64,000 bases of DNA from an uncultured Clostridia bacterium. GTDB taxonomy: Bacteria > Bacillota > Clostridia > Oscillospirales > JAAYOS01. The stretch spans positions 1 to 64,000 of the forward strand of contig CANQDU010000003.1 of NCBI GenBank assembly GCA_947593925.1. Reading direction: 5' to 3'. Position numbers and translations under genes: made by a program. Position 1 is the stretch's first letter. Each line of letters opens with the position of its first letter. Below the pieces are notes generated by a model. The model did not search any database, was not told the origin of the DNA, and saw only the letters and a program-made list of their open reading frames with translations. Below, piece after piece: positions 32,115-41,880 of this stretch.

Positions 32115-33175
32115 TACGCCAAACCATGAAGTACGGCGGAGCGGCGGCGAAGGTCCGCTCCATGTACGGACGGCGCCTCCGTCCCGAGGACTACTCCGCG
32201 CTGCTCGGTATGCACAGCGTCCGTGAGGCGGCGGAGTACCTGCGCGGCTTTCGGAGCTATACCGACGTACTGCGCGGCGTGGACGTCGCCGCGCTCGGGC
32301 GCGCCGATCTCGAACACGTTCTCAGCGGCGCGCTCAATCAGGAGTTCATCAGGATATACCGCTTTATGAGCAAGGAGGATCATCCCCTGCTCGGACGGCT
32401 CATCGAGCGCGCCGAGATAGACGAGATACTGTCCTTTCTCCGCGCGTGGGACCCGGCGCTCGACCACGAGTACGTCTGCCGTATGCCGGACGACTTTCTC
32501 AAATACTCCTCCATCGACTTCAAGAAGCTCGAGCACGTGACCGACTTCGAGCAGTTCTGGAGCGAGCTTGAGCATTCGAAATACTATCTCCCGCTTGCAA
32601 ACCTCCCCCGCGACCGGGGCGCAAGCCCGGAGTATCCGCTCGCGAAGTCCGTCATGGACGCGAAGTACTACACCGACCTCTTTACGCTCATCGACAAGCG
32701 CTACTCCGGCGACGTCGCGTTGAAGCTCAAGGAGGGCTACGGAGCGGAGGTAGACCTGCTGAACATCGTCTCGGTCCTGCGTATAAAGACCTACTTCCCC
32801 ACCATGGAGGAAGATATACGCGGATATCTGCTCCCCGTCGGCGGCAGAGAGCGCGAGCGGTTCCTTGACGCGCTCGTCGCGGCTCCCGATGCGGACGCCG
32901 CGCTCGCCGTCGTGAAGGCTTCGCCGTACAAGGCTCTCTTCAGCGGCGGCAAGCTGCGCACGATAGACGACTATGCGGAGATGTACCTCTACCGCTTCAA
33001 CAAAAAGATAATGACCGTGCCGGTACCTTCGGTATATACGCCGCTCGCGTATCTCTACCTGAAGCAGACCGAGGTTCAAAATCTGGTAAAAATCATCGAG
33101 TGCATACACTACGGCATGACGCCGGAGGAAGCCGGCGTTATCCTGCCCGGCGCCGCACCCGAAGAAAGGAGATAG
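32111..33175 (+). CDS. V/A-type ATPase subunit C
   Basis: A 354-residue central-stalk adaptor joining the D/F rotor shaft to the membrane ring (family V-ATPase C/d). Seen: YGGAAAKVRSMYGRRLRPEDYSALLGMHSVREAAEYLRG at the N-terminus, LGRADLEHVLSGALNQEFIRIYRFM, and the LLNIVSVLRIKTYF...LLPVGGRERERFLDAL repeat-like helices typical of the family. The ATG overlaps the preceding stop (ATGA), and the gene ends 2 nt before the subunit I start, in line with strict operon coupling. Confidence 0.88.
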   Translation: MIRQTMKYGGAAAKVRSMYGRRLRPEDYSALLGMHSVREAAEYLRGFRSYTDVLRGVDVAALGRADLEHVLSGALNQEFIRIYRFMSKEDHPLLGRLIERAEIDEILSFLRAWDPALDHEYVCRMPDDFLKYSSIDFKKLEHVTDFEQFWSELEHSKYYLPLANLPRDRGASPEYPLAKSVMDAKYYTDLFTLIDKRYSGDVALKLKEGYGAEVDLLNIVSVLRIKTYFPTMEEDIRGYLLPVGGRERERFLDALVAAPDADAALAVVKASPYKALFSGGKLRTIDDYAEMYLYRFNKKIMTVPVPSVYTPLAYLYLKQTEVQNLVKIIECIHYGMTPEEAGVILPGAAPEERR

Positions 33176-33177
33176 GC

Positions 33178-35100
33178 ATGTCTGTCGAAAAGATGAAGCT
33201 GCTGCGTATGCGCGGCCCGCTCGAGCGCTTTGACGAGATAGTGTCCGGATGTATACTCGGCCGCGAGTTCCAGCCGGAGAACGCGCTTGACGTCATGCAG
33301 AACGTCAGCACGCTCAAACGTATGGATATGCACAACCCGTATACCGACACTCTGCACAGAGCCGCGTCGCTTGCGGACGCCAACGGCATAGCCCTCGGCT
33401 ACGCGCCCTACTCGGGTCTCGGCGACGACGCGGACGAGGCAAAGGAGTATTTCCGCCGCTTTGAGGAGACCGTCGGGAAGCTCCGCACGGAGCAGGAGGC
33501 GCTCGAAAAGGACTCGACGGACGACCGCACCGTCCTCGACCAGCTCCGATACATCAAGGGCATGGGCGATATACGGGACGTGAGCGACTTCTTCCGCCTC
33601 GAATACGCCCGCTTCCGGTTCGGGCGGATGCCCCGCAGCGTCTACGACCACTTCTCGCACTTTCTCGACAACGGGCGGGACTTCTACTTCTTCCCCACCT
33701 CCGTCGAGCGCGACTACGTCTACGGTGCGTACCTCGTCCCGCGGCGCTACGAGCAGCGGGTGGACGTTCTCTTCGCGTCCTTCCGGTTCGAGAGGATATA
33801 CATCTCGGACAAGGTACACGGCAATCCGGAGGAGGCCGAGGCGGAGCTCGAGCGCAAACTGAACTCCGAACACACCCGCGCCGCCGAGCTCGAGGAGGAG
33901 CGGAAGCGCTTCGTCCGCGAGGAACAGGGCGCGTTCCTTGCCCGTTACAGTCTCCTCCGCCACCACAGCGAGGTCTACGACATGCGCCGGTACGCCGTCA
34001 CGGCGGACGGCAGCTTCTTCCTCTACGGATGGGTGCCCGCCGCCGAAGCCGAGCGCTTCCGCGCGGACGTGCTGAACTTCCCCTCCACCTACTGTCAGGT
34101 CTACGAGCCGGACGTCATGGAGTCGGTCACACCGCCGACGAAGCTGAAAAACCGCAAGGCGTTCAAGCCGTTCGAGCCGTTCATCGAGATGTACGGACGG
34201 CCGAGCTACGGCGAGTTCGACCCCACACCGCTCATGACCGTGATATACACTCTGCTCTACGGGATAATGTTCGGCGATGTGGGACAGGGCATCCTGCTCT
34301 CGATATGCGGATACCTCATGTGGCGCTTCAAGAAGATGTGGATAGGCCGCGTGCTCGTCTACACCGGCATCGCGGGCTCGCTGATGGGTCTCGCCTACGG
34401 GAGCGTGTTCGGCTTTGAGGACATCCTGCCCTTCGGCTTCCACGTCCTCGAGTCGCCCGCGAACACCAACACGGCGCTTCAGTTCGCGGTGTACATCGGC
34501 GTCATCATCATAACGCTCGTGATGCTGATAAACATTATCGAGGGCTTCAAGCAGAAGGACTACGCGAAGGCCATCTTCGGCCAGAACGGCATAGCGGGCG
34601 TGGTGTTCTTCTACGGGGTGCTTTTCGTGATACTCCCGATGTTCGGGTATCTAGACGTGAGTCTCCCCGGTTGGGCGCTCGCGCTGATGCTCGTGGTGCC
34701 GCTGATACTCGTCGTGCTCCGCGAGCCGCTCGGAAAGCTCTGCGCCGGCGACCCGGACTGGAAGCCGGAGAGTATCGGAAACTTCCTGCTCCAGAACGTA
34801 TTCGAGCTCATCGAAGTCCTTCTCTCCTACGTCACGAACACCGTCAGCTTCATGCGTGTCGGCATCTACGTCATAAGCCACGCGGCCATGATGAACATAG
34901 TATTCATGCTCGCCGGCGGCGCCGAGTCGCCGAACATGGTGGTCGTGGTGTTCGGAAACCTCATCGTCATGGCCCTCGAGGGACTGCTTGTCGCAATACA
35001 GGTACTGCGTCTCAACTTCTACGAGATGTTCGGCCGGTTCTACGACGGCGGAGGGCGCGAGTTCATCCCGGCGGCCATAGACTTCACCACCGTAGACTGA
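33178..35100 (+). CDS. V/A-type ATPase subunit I
   Basis: A 640-residue membrane stator subunit (homologue of subunit a). The N-terminal 340 residues are cytoplasmic with coiled coil (for example EAEAELERKLNSEHTRAAELEEERKRF near 215). The C-terminal part has about seven membrane helices, beginning LMTVIYTLLYGIMFGDVGQGILLSICGYLMW (near 355), with the functional region SFMRVGIYVISHAAMMNIVFML carrying the conserved arginine needed for ion transfer. The start at 33178 follows AAAGGAGATAGGC. Length is as usual (about 640). Confidence 0.93.
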   Translation: MSVEKMKLLRMRGPLERFDEIVSGCILGREFQPENALDVMQNVSTLKRMDMHNPYTDTLHRAASLADANGIALGYAPYSGLGDDADEAKEYFRRFEETVGKLRTEQEALEKDSTDDRTVLDQLRYIKGMGDIRDVSDFFRLEYARFRFGRMPRSVYDHFSHFLDNGRDFYFFPTSVERDYVYGAYLVPRRYEQRVDVLFASFRFERIYISDKVHGNPEEAEAELERKLNSEHTRAAELEEERKRFVREEQGAFLARYSLLRHHSEVYDMRRYAVTADGSFFLYGWVPAAEAERFRADVLNFPSTYCQVYEPDVMESVTPPTKLKNRKAFKPFEPFIEMYGRPSYGEFDPTPLMTVIYTLLYGIMFGDVGQGILLSICGYLMWRFKKMWIGRVLVYTGIAGSLMGLAYGSVFGFEDILPFGFHVLESPANTNTALQFAVYIGVIIITLVMLINIIEGFKQKDYAKAIFGQNGIAGVVFFYGVLFVILPMFGYLDVSLPGWALALMLVVPLILVVLREPLGKLCAGDPDWKPESIGNFLLQNVFELIEVLLSYVTNTVSFMRVGIYVISHAAMMNIVFMLAGGAESPNMVVVVFGNLIVMALEGLLVAIQVLRLNFYEMFGRFYDGGGREFIPAAIDFTTVD

Positions 35101-35175
35101 CGGCGTCCCGAAGGGACCTGCAAAACGGAACAACACGGTTATCCGACCGTAAATAATGATTTGGAGGCTAATAAA

Positions 35176-35601
35176 ATGGAATTCCTTACATCTCTTGTGC
35201 TCGTAGTGCTGCTTCTCTCCCCGCTCTTTGTCATCTACTACCTCAATAAGAAGGGCAAGAACGTGAAGAAGGGCATGATCGCAAACATCATCTGCTTCTT
35301 CGTGCTCGTGATAGGCTTCACTGCGGCGAACATCGGCGGCGTCGCGAGCGCCGCCGAGGCCACTCAGCCCGCCGGCCTCACCATCGGCGACGGCATAGGC
35401 CTCATCAGCGCCGCGCTCTCCACCGGTCTCTCCTGCATCGGCGGCGGCATCGCGGTCGCGTCGAGCGCGACGGCGGCCATCGGCGCCATGAGCGAGGATC
35501 AGTCCACCTTCGGCAAGAGCCTGATATTCGTCGGCATGGCGGAAGGCGTCGCGCTCTACGGCATGCTCGTCAGCTTCCAGATAATAGCTAAGGTCGGCTG
35601 A
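35176..35601 (+). CDS. V/A-type ATPase rotor-ring subunit K (c subunit)
   Basis: A 141-residue proteolipid. Residues 1-24 and 38-60 are two hydrophobic helices (SLVLVVLLLSPLFVIYYL; ANIICFFVLVIGFTAANIG) placed before a standard c-type hairpin: GDGIGLISAALSTGLSCIGGGIAVASSATAAIGA, polar loop SEDQSTFG, and KSLIFVGMAEGVALYGMLVSFQII with the ion-binding Glu. The first hairpin helix lacks the Gln typical of sodium-binding rings, so protons are possible, but this is weak inference. GGAGG lies 8 nt before the ATG at 35176. It ends overlapping the F gene by 1 nt. Ile codons are mainly ATC, suggesting high expression. Confidence 0.9.
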   Translation: MEFLTSLVLVVLLLSPLFVIYYLNKKGKNVKKGMIANIICFFVLVIGFTAANIGGVASAAEATQPAGLTIGDGIGLISAALSTGLSCIGGGIAVASSATAAIGAMSEDQSTFGKSLIFVGMAEGVALYGMLVSFQIIAKVG

Positions 35602-35909
35602 TGCGTTACTTTCTTATCTCAGACAGCCGCGATACGCTCGTCGGCATGCGCCTTGCGGGCATCGAGGGAGTCCTCGCCGAGGGTCGCGATGAAGTCCGCG
35701 CCGTGGTGGCGGACGCCACCGGGAGCGGCGACGTCGGCATACTCCTCATCACCGAGAAGTGCGCCTCGCTCTGCCCGGAGCTCATAAACGATCTGCGGCT
35801 GCGGCTCACCACGCCGCTCATAGTCGAGATACCCAACCGACACGGCACCGGTCGCGCGCCGGATTCTATCACGCGCTACATCCGTGAATCTATCGGCGTC
35901 AAGCTGTGA
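35601..35909 (+). CDS. V/A-type ATPase subunit F
   Basis: A 102-residue Rossmann-like central-stalk subunit binding subunit D. Seen: YFLISDSRDTLVGMRLAGIEGVLAEGRDEVRAVV at the N-terminus, DVGILLITEKCASLCPELINDLRL and the C-terminal PLIVEIPNRHGTG...ITRYIRESIGVKL, all family hallmarks (named NtpG in Enterococcus). The ATG shares one base with the stop of the K gene; the E gene starts 12 nt later. Confidence 0.92.
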   Translation: MRYFLISDSRDTLVGMRLAGIEGVLAEGRDEVRAVVADATGSGDVGILLITEKCASLCPELINDLRLRLTTPLIVEIPNRHGTGRAPDSITRYIRESIGVKL

Positions 35910-35921
35910 GGAGGACGCGAG

Positions 35922-36506
35922 ATGGCAGACGAAAAGCTTGAAAGCTTTATTTCAACAATACGCGAGGACGCACAGCGCGAGAAGGAAGCGCTCGACGATG
36001 AGATAGCCTCTAAGCGCGAAGCGTTCCTCTCCGGAGCGGAGGACGAGCTGCTTGACGAGGTGTATGCCTACATCCGCACCGCCACCTCCCGCATCCGCAC
36101 CGACGCGGGCAGGCGCGTCTCCCAGAAGATGTTCGAGGAGAAGCGCGAGCTGTACCGCCACCGCACGGAGGTCGCTCTGTCCGTCGCGGAGGACGCAAAG
36201 AGGCGGATAGCTGAGTACACCGAGACGCCGGAGTACCGCGAGCGGCTCGTTCGTCTCGCGAAATACGCCGCGTCAAAGCTCGGAGACGGCAAGGTCAGCA
36301 TATACCTCCGCCATGATGATATGCCGCTCGCGGAGCAGATCTCCGAGGCAAGCGGCGCGGAGGTCGCGGAGGGCGGCTTCACGCTCGGCGGGCTCATAGC
36401 CGAAAATCCCGAGCGTCACCTTCGCCTCGACCTCAGCTACGACGAATCGCTCGCGCGCACCGCGCAGAGCTTCGGAACGATAGTCGCAAACGACCGCGTC
36501 ATGTAG
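35922..36506 (+). CDS. V/A-type ATPase subunit E
   Basis: A 194-residue peripheral-stalk subunit. The N-terminal half is a long charged helix (KLESFISTIREDAQREKEALDDEIASKREAFLSGAEDELLDEVYAYI), pairing with the G/H subunit; the C-terminal half is the globular domain (YRERLVRLAKYAASKLGDGKVSIYLRHDDMPLAEQI...GGFTLGGLIAENPERHLRLDLSYDESLARTAQSFGTIV). GAGGA precedes the ATG. Length (about 190-200) is usual. Confidence 0.9.
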   Translation: MADEKLESFISTIREDAQREKEALDDEIASKREAFLSGAEDELLDEVYAYIRTATSRIRTDAGRRVSQKMFEEKRELYRHRTEVALSVAEDAKRRIAEYTETPEYRERLVRLAKYAASKLGDGKVSIYLRHDDMPLAEQISEASGAEVAEGGFTLGGLIAENPERHLRLDLSYDESLARTAQSFGTIVANDRVM

Positions 36507-36517
36507 GAGGGTACCGT

Positions 36518-38269
36518 ATGTACACTGTTTACTCAATAAACGGGCCCGTCGTGCGCGCGCGCGGCGGCACAGACCTCGGCGCGATGGACATGGTCTACGT
36601 CGGAAACATGAAGCTCATCGGCGAGGTCGTGTCCATTTCCGGCGACGAGGCGACTATTCAGGTCTACGAGGAGACCTCCGGCCTCCGCCCCGGCGAGCCG
36701 GTCGAGAGCACCGGCGGGGCGATGGCGATAACCCTCGGCCCCGGACTTATCGGAAATATCTTCGACGGGATAGCGCGTCCCCTGCGCGCACTTGAAAAGG
36801 CGTCCGGCAGCTTCATCGTGAGAGGCATAAACGTCGGGTCGCTCGACGAGGAGAAGAAGTGGGACGTGACCGTCACCGCCTCGGTGGGCGATGTTCTCGA
36901 AGCGGGCGCCATATTCGCGACGCTCACCGAGTCCGAGATGATAGAGCACCGCTGCATGGTGCCGCCGGAGCTCTCCGGAACGGTCACAAAGGTCGTGCCG
37001 AACGGAAACTATACCGTCACCGACACCATCATCGAGCTTGACACCGGGCGCGGCGTCGTGCCGCTGAAGCTCGCGCAGCGCTGGCCGATACGCAAGAGCC
37101 GTCCCTTCACCGAGCGGCTTCCGATAGACCGTCCGCTGATAACCGGGCAGCGGATCATGGACACGCTCTTCCCTCTCGCGAAGGGCGGGTGCGCCGCTCT
37201 GCCGGGGCCCTTCGGCGCCGGCAAGACGGTAAACCAGCACCAGCTCGCGAAGTGGTCTGACGCGGACATAATCGTCTACCTCGGCTGCGGCGAGCGCGGC
37301 AACGAGATGACGCAGGTGCTCGAGGAGTTCTCCGAGCTCGAGGACCCGAGGAGCGGCAAGCCGATACTCAGCCGCACCGTCCTCATAGCTAACACCTCAA
37401 ACATGCCGGTCGCGGCGCGCGAGGCGTCGATATACACCGGCATGACTATAGCCGAATACTACCGCGACATGGGCTACCACGTCGCGATAATGGCGGACAG
37501 CACCTCCCGCTGGGCGGAGGCTCTGCGCGAGATCTCCGGCCGTCTCGAGGAGATACCCGCCGAGGAGGGCTTTCCCGCATACCTTCCCTCCCGCCTCGCG
37601 GAGTTCTACGAGCGCGCGGGATATGTCCGCACGCTCGGCGGCGGAGAGGGCTCGGTCACGGTCATCGGAGCCGTCAGCCCGCAGGGCGGCGACTTCTCCG
37701 AGCCGGTCACGCAGAACACCAAGCGCTTCGTGCGCTGCTTCTGGGCGCTCGACCGCGAGCTCGCGTATGCGCGCCACTTTCCCGCGATAAACTGGATGAC
37801 CTCCTACTCCGAGTACGCCGAGGAGCTTGACGGCTGGTACAACGAGCACGTCGGCCCGGACTTCGTGAAGTGCCGCCGCAGGATACAGGCGCTCATGCAG
37901 GAGGAGGCGAGCCTCATGGAGATTGTGAAGCTCATAGGCTCGGACATCCTGCCGGAGGACCAGAAGCTCGTCATAGAGACGGCGCGGATAGTCCGCTCCG
38001 GCTTCCTCCAGCAGAACTCCTTCCACGCGGTTGACACCTACGTCCCGCTCGAAAAGCAGCTGAAGATGATGCAGACGATACTCTACTTCTACGACCGCGC
38101 GGGCGAGCTCGTGGCAAAGAGCATCCCCATCTCCCGCCTGCGCGAGACGAACGTCTCCGAGTCGCTGATACGCATGAAGTACGACGTTCCGAACGACGAC
38201 CTGTCCGCTTTTGACGACTACCGGGAGCTCATCGACCGCGCCGTCGGGAGCATAACGAGCGAATACTGA
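36518..38269 (+). CDS. V/A-type ATPase catalytic subunit A
   Basis: A 583-residue catalytic subunit. Walker A GPFGAGKT is near residue 230, followed by [18 protein letters not shown], and [44 protein letters not shown] with the ATPase signature. The non-homologous insert of A subunits (residues about 110-185, [19 protein letters not shown]...GRGVVPL) is present. It forms the A3B3 hexamer with the downstream B gene. GGAGGG lies before the ATG. Confidence 0.97.
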   Translation: MYTVYSINGPVVRARGGTDLGAMDMVYVGNMKLIGEVVSISGDEATIQVYEETSGLRPGEPVESTGGAMAITLGPGLIGNIFDGIARPLRALEKASGSFIVRGINVGSLDEEKKWDVTVTASVGDVLEAGAIFATLTESEMIEHRCMVPPELSGTVTKVVPNGNYTVTDTIIELDTGRGVVPLKLAQRWPIRKSRPFTERLPIDRPLITGQRIMDTLFPLAKGGCAALPGPFGAGKTVNQHQLAKWSDADIIVYLGCGERGNEMTQVLEEFSELEDPRSGKPILSRTVLIANTSNMPVAAREASIYTGMTIAEYYRDMGYHVAIMADSTSRWAEALREISGRLEEIPAEEGFPAYLPSRLAEFYERAGYVRTLGGGEGSVTVIGAVSPQGGDFSEPVTQNTKRFVRCFWALDRELAYARHFPAINWMTSYSEYAEELDGWYNEHVGPDFVKCRRRIQALMQEEASLMEIVKLIGSDILPEDQKLVIETARIVRSGFLQQNSFHAVDTYVPLEKQLKMMQTILYFYDRAGELVAKSIPISRLRETNVSESLIRMKYDVPNDDLSAFDDYRELIDRAVGSITSEY

Positions 38270-38282
38270 GGGGGCTTTTGAA

Positions 38283-39695
38283 ATGCAGATGGAATATATC
38301 GGGCTGAGCTCGATAAACGGCCCGCTCGTCGCGCTCGACGGCGTCAAGGGCGTCGCTTACGACGAGCTGTGCGAATTCACACTGCCCTCCGGGGAGCGCC
38401 GGACCGGCAGAGTCACGATGATAGACGGCGAGCGCGTGGTCGTCCAGGTCTTTGAGGGTACGAAGGGCATGGCGTCCTCCGGCCCGAGGACGCGCTTCCT
38501 CGGCAGTCCGATGACGCTTCCGCTCTCCACCGAAATGCTCGGGCGCGTGTTTGACGGCGCGGGACGTCCCGCCGACGGGCTCGGCGCGCTCTACCCCGAC
38601 GAGAGCCGCGACATCAACGGCTCCGCGATAAATCCCGTGAGCCGCGCCTACCCGCGTTCCTGCATTACGACCGGCATCTCGGCAATAGACGGAATGGCGA
38701 CGCTTATACGCGGCCAGAAGCTCCCCATCTTCTCCGGCTCGGGCATGAAGCACAACGAGCTTGCCGCGCAGATAGTCCGCCAGGCGAAGATCTCCGGCGA
38801 GGACGGACAGTTTGCGATAGTCTTCTGCGCCATGGGCGTCAAGAACGATACGGCCGACTTCTTCCGCAAGAGCTTCGAGGAGAGCGGCGCGCTGATGCGC
38901 GTGACGATGTTTCTGAACCTCGCGAGCGACCCGATAATCGAACGCATACTCTGCCCGCGCTGCGCGCTTACGGCGGCGGAGTACCTCGCGTTCAAGCACG
39001 GCTATCACGTCCTCGTCATCATGACCGACATGACCTCCTACTGCGAGGCGGTGCGTGAGCTTTCGAGCTCGCGCGGCGAGATACCGAGCCGCAAGGGCTT
39101 CCCGAGCTATCTTTACAGCGACCTTGCCTCGCTCTACGAGCGCGCGGGAATGATACACGAGAGCACCGGCTCGGTGACTCAGGTGCCGATACTCACCATG
39201 CCGAATGACGACATCACGCACCCCATCCCCGACCTCACCGGCTACATCACCGAGGGACAGATAGTGCTCGCGCGCGAGCTTGACGGCAAAGGAATATATC
39301 CCCCGATAAGCGTTCTCCCCTCTCTCTCGCGACTGATGAAGGACGGCGTCGGAGAGGGCTTCACGCGGGAGGACCACTCTCCCCTTTCAAACCAGCTTTT
39401 CGCCGCGTATTCAAAGACGCAGGAGGCGCGGAGCCTCGCCTCGGTCATAGGCGAGGACGAGCTGAGCGACACTGACAAGGCGTATATCGAATTCGGCAAC
39501 GAGTTCGAGCGCCGGTTCGTCGCCCAGCAGTACGACGAGGACAGGTCGCTCGAGCAGACGCTCGACCTCGGGTGGCGGCTTCTCACGCTGCTCCCGAAGA
39601 GCGAGCTTGACCGCATCGACACCGCGATGCTCGATAAGTATCTTCCCCGCGCGCAGACGAGCTCCTCCTTCCTTTCCGGGGAGGGTGACAACTGA
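38283..39695 (+). CDS. V/A-type ATPase subunit B
   Basis: A 470-residue non-catalytic subunit. Seen: [28 protein letters not shown], the degenerate nucleotide loop [19 protein letters not shown] (no GKT, as expected for B), [45 protein letters not shown] and [34 protein letters not shown] lies 7 nt before the ATG. It overlaps the start of the D gene by 1 nt. Confidence 0.97.
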   Translation: MQMEYIGLSSINGPLVALDGVKGVAYDELCEFTLPSGERRTGRVTMIDGERVVVQVFEGTKGMASSGPRTRFLGSPMTLPLSTEMLGRVFDGAGRPADGLGALYPDESRDINGSAINPVSRAYPRSCITTGISAIDGMATLIRGQKLPIFSGSGMKHNELAAQIVRQAKISGEDGQFAIVFCAMGVKNDTADFFRKSFEESGALMRVTMFLNLASDPIIERILCPRCALTAAEYLAFKHGYHVLVIMTDMTSYCEAVRELSSSRGEIPSRKGFPSYLYSDLASLYERAGMIHESTGSVTQVPILTMPNDDITHPIPDLTGYITEGQIVLARELDGKGIYPPISVLPSLSRLMKDGVGEGFTREDHSPLSNQLFAAYSKTQEARSLASVIGEDELSDTDKAYIEFGNEFERRFVAQQYDEDRSLEQTLDLGWRLLTLLPKSELDRIDTAMLDKYLPRAQTSSSFLSGEGDN

Positions 39696-40306
39696 TGCCG
39701 ACAGCTCCTACCAAAGGCAACCTCATCGCTCGGAAGCGCTCCCTCGAGCTCGCGAACACCGGCTTCGACCTCATGGACAGGAAGCGGAACATCCTCATCC
39801 GCGAGATAATGTCGCTTATCGACCGCGCGGGCGAGCTCCAGTCTCGCATAGACAGCTGCTTCTCCTCCGCGTACAAGGCGCTCCAGGCGGCAAACATCGC
39901 CTTCGGACGGATCGACCCGTTCGCGGAGTCGGTTCCGATCGACCGCTCCATAGAGATACGCACCCGCTCGGTAATGGGCGTGGAGATACCCTCCATCCGT
40001 GACAGCGACGCGCCGGTCCGCATGAGCTACGGACTGCGCGGCACCGGTTCCGCGCTCGACGAGGCGTTCGTCCGCTTCCACGAGGTCAAGCGCCTCACAA
40101 AGGAGCTTGCGGAGGTCGAGAACACCATCTACCGCCTCGCCTACGCCATAAAGCGGACGCAGAAGCGCGCGAACGCATTAAAGAACATCATAATACCCAA
40201 CCTCACCTCCGAGATAAAGTACATCTCGGAGGTGCTTGAGGAGAAGGAGCGTGAGGAGTTCTCGCGCCTGAAGCTCATAAAGACGAGGAACGAAAGCTCA
40301 AGATAG
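39695..40306 (+). CDS. V/A-type ATPase subunit D
   Basis: A 203-residue rotor-shaft subunit, analogous to gamma. N-terminal PTKGNLIARKRSLELANTGFDLMDRKRNILIREIMSLIDRAGEL and C-terminal KRTQKRANALKNIIIPNLTSEIKYISEVLEEKEREEFSRLKLIK form the long antiparallel coiled coil of the shaft. It is the last gene of the operon; a hairpin terminator follows. Confidence 0.95.
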   Translation: MPTAPTKGNLIARKRSLELANTGFDLMDRKRNILIREIMSLIDRAGELQSRIDSCFSSAYKALQAANIAFGRIDPFAESVPIDRSIEIRTRSVMGVEIPSIRDSDAPVRMSYGLRGTGSALDEAFVRFHEVKRLTKELAEVENTIYRLAYAIKRTQKRANALKNIIIPNLTSEIKYISEVLEEKEREEFSRLKLIKTRNESSR

Positions 40307-40320
40307 CGCCTACCAAATAA

Positions 40321-40350
40321 TGCCCCCGGACGGGTATTCCGTCCGGGGCA
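40321..40350. terminator. Bidirectional terminator between ATPase operon and lipoprotein gene
   Basis: A 12-bp stem (GCCCCCGGACGG/CCGTCCGGGG) with a 5-nt loop separates the convergent ntpD and lipoprotein genes. GTTTGATATT follows on the plus side and TTATTTGG on the minus side. Confidence 0.7.
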
Positions 40351-40384
40351 GTTTGATATTCGTTTTGAATTTTGACTCACGCCG

Positions 40385-41854
40385 TCACCAGCCGCTCGGA
40401 TAGTCCAGCTCGGACGTAACAAAGTCCAGCTCGTAATAAGGCAGCCGGCCCGCAAGCGGCTCGTGCGCTACGATGCGGTAGCGCTTCACCTCCGGCGCTA
40501 TCGAGAAGGTGACGCTCGTCTCCGTTCCGCTCTGGCGCACCGTCGTCACCGTATAGAGCCCGGTCGAAGCGCCGAGGAACGCCGGTTCCTCCTCCGTAAG
40601 GGTGACGCCCGAGAAGTAGAGCGTGACGCTGCCGCTTCCGCTCACCGAACGTATCTGCGGCGCGGCTCCGCCCGTGTCAAAGATAAAGGCCGCCGAGCCC
40701 TCGCCCGTGACGAGGTCGTAGAGCGTTCCGCGCGAGCTTCCTCCGAAGCTCGTGGAACCGCCCAGCGGGACGCAGTACTCCTCCGACCTGTACGTTCCGT
40801 TCGACCAGACGTATAACTGCGGCGGCAGGACCTCGCCGACTTCGTCGGTCAGGCCGCGCACCTGCATCCAGACCTCGCCGCCCTCGCGCAGTTCAAAGGC
40901 GGCGAGCTGTGCCGCCTCAAAGTCGCCGAACGGGGGCGACAGGAGGACGGGTCTTCCGTTCTCCCCCACCGACATGTACGCGATGGGCGTTGCCGCGCCT
41001 GTCGTGCGGTCGAAGAGCTCGAGCCCGCTCCACTGGCCGGAGTAGCTGACAAGGCGGAGGTTCCCGACGTCGCGGCTGTCTTCCACGGTCATGCCCCGCC
41101 GCGTGTAGAAGCTCGTTATCTCGGTGTTCAGATAGAGCGAGCCGTTCTGCGGAGCGGGTATCGTCCCGTCGTCGGTGACGGGTACGGACGAGACCCAGCG
41201 CGCGCCGGTCTCGTCCTTCTTTATCAGCAGCTCGTAGAGGCTTCCGGTATTTTCGAAGTACGCGGCGCTCTGGTTTGCCGCGTACAGTATGTACCGCAGA
41301 CGGAGCTCGGTTTCCGACTCCTCCGCCCTGTACACTTCCGCAGCAAAGCCGACGTACATCTCCGCCGGCAGGACGAACGTATCCTCCTCGCCGTCGTACA
41401 GCGGGAAGCTCTTGAGGTAGCCGACATCGACCTCGAAGTACTGCCGGAGCGTGGCGCAGAACATATCGTCGGGCACGCGGTAGACGTCCTCGCTCTCGCT
41501 GAGGTACTGATCTATCGGGTAGCCCCGCCGATCGTCACCGAGCAGGACATAGAACTGACCGAACTCCTCCGCGCCGATGTCCTCCGCAGCGCGCCACCCG
41601 CTGTGTATCGGTAGAAGCGGGTCCACGTACCACCTGCAGTAATCGGCGAGTCGGGCGGCGTCGTCAAGCGTGTCGTACACCTCCACCGCATCGTCGCCGC
41701 CGTCAGGGACCGGCGTGGGATCGTCGAGGCGTATGCTCTCGACCCGGTGCGGCGGCGGCGAATCGGACGGCTCGGACGAGCCGCCGCATCCGCCGGCGAG
41801 CAGCATGAGCGCCAGAAATACCGGCAATATGAATTTTAACAGCTTTCCGGGCAT
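40385..41854 (-). CDS. Large lipoprotein of unknown function
   Basis: A 489-residue lipoprotein. Residues 1-20 form the signal (KLLKFILPVFLALMLLAGG) with the lipidation Cys in LLAGGC near residue 23; a Ser/Pro-rich linker follows. The rest is rich in beta-strand and aromatic residues and matches no family I recognise. GGAGGAAAC immediately before the ATG at 41854 fixes the start, although the frame stays open for another 336 nt upstream through the neighbouring gene. It is the last gene of the GH5-GH94-GH94 locus, so a surface role in glycan capture is possible but only inferred. Confidence 0.72.
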   Translation of the reverse strand: MPGKLLKFILPVFLALMLLAGGCGGSSEPSDSPPPHRVESIRLDDPTPVPDGGDDAVEVYDTLDDAARLADYCRWYVDPLLPIHSGWRAAEDIGAEEFGQFYVLLGDDRRGYPIDQYLSESEDVYRVPDDMFCATLRQYFEVDVGYLKSFPLYDGEEDTFVLPAEMYVGFAAEVYRAEESETELRLRYILYAANQSAAYFENTGSLYELLIKKDETGARWVSSVPVTDDGTIPAPQNGSLYLNTEITSFYTRRGMTVEDSRDVGNLRLVSYSGQWSGLELFDRTTGAATPIAYMSVGENGRPVLLSPPFGDFEAAQLAAFELREGGEVWMQVRGLTDEVGEVLPPQLYVWSNGTYRSEEYCVPLGGSTSFGGSSRGTLYDLVTGEGSAAFIFDTGGAAPQIRSVSGSGSVTLYFSGVTLTEEEPAFLGASTGLYTVTTVRQSGTETSVTFSIAPEVKRYRIVAHEPLAGRLPYYELDFVTSELDYPSGW

Positions 41855-41880
41855 AGTTTCCTCCGACAGTTTTTGCGTGT

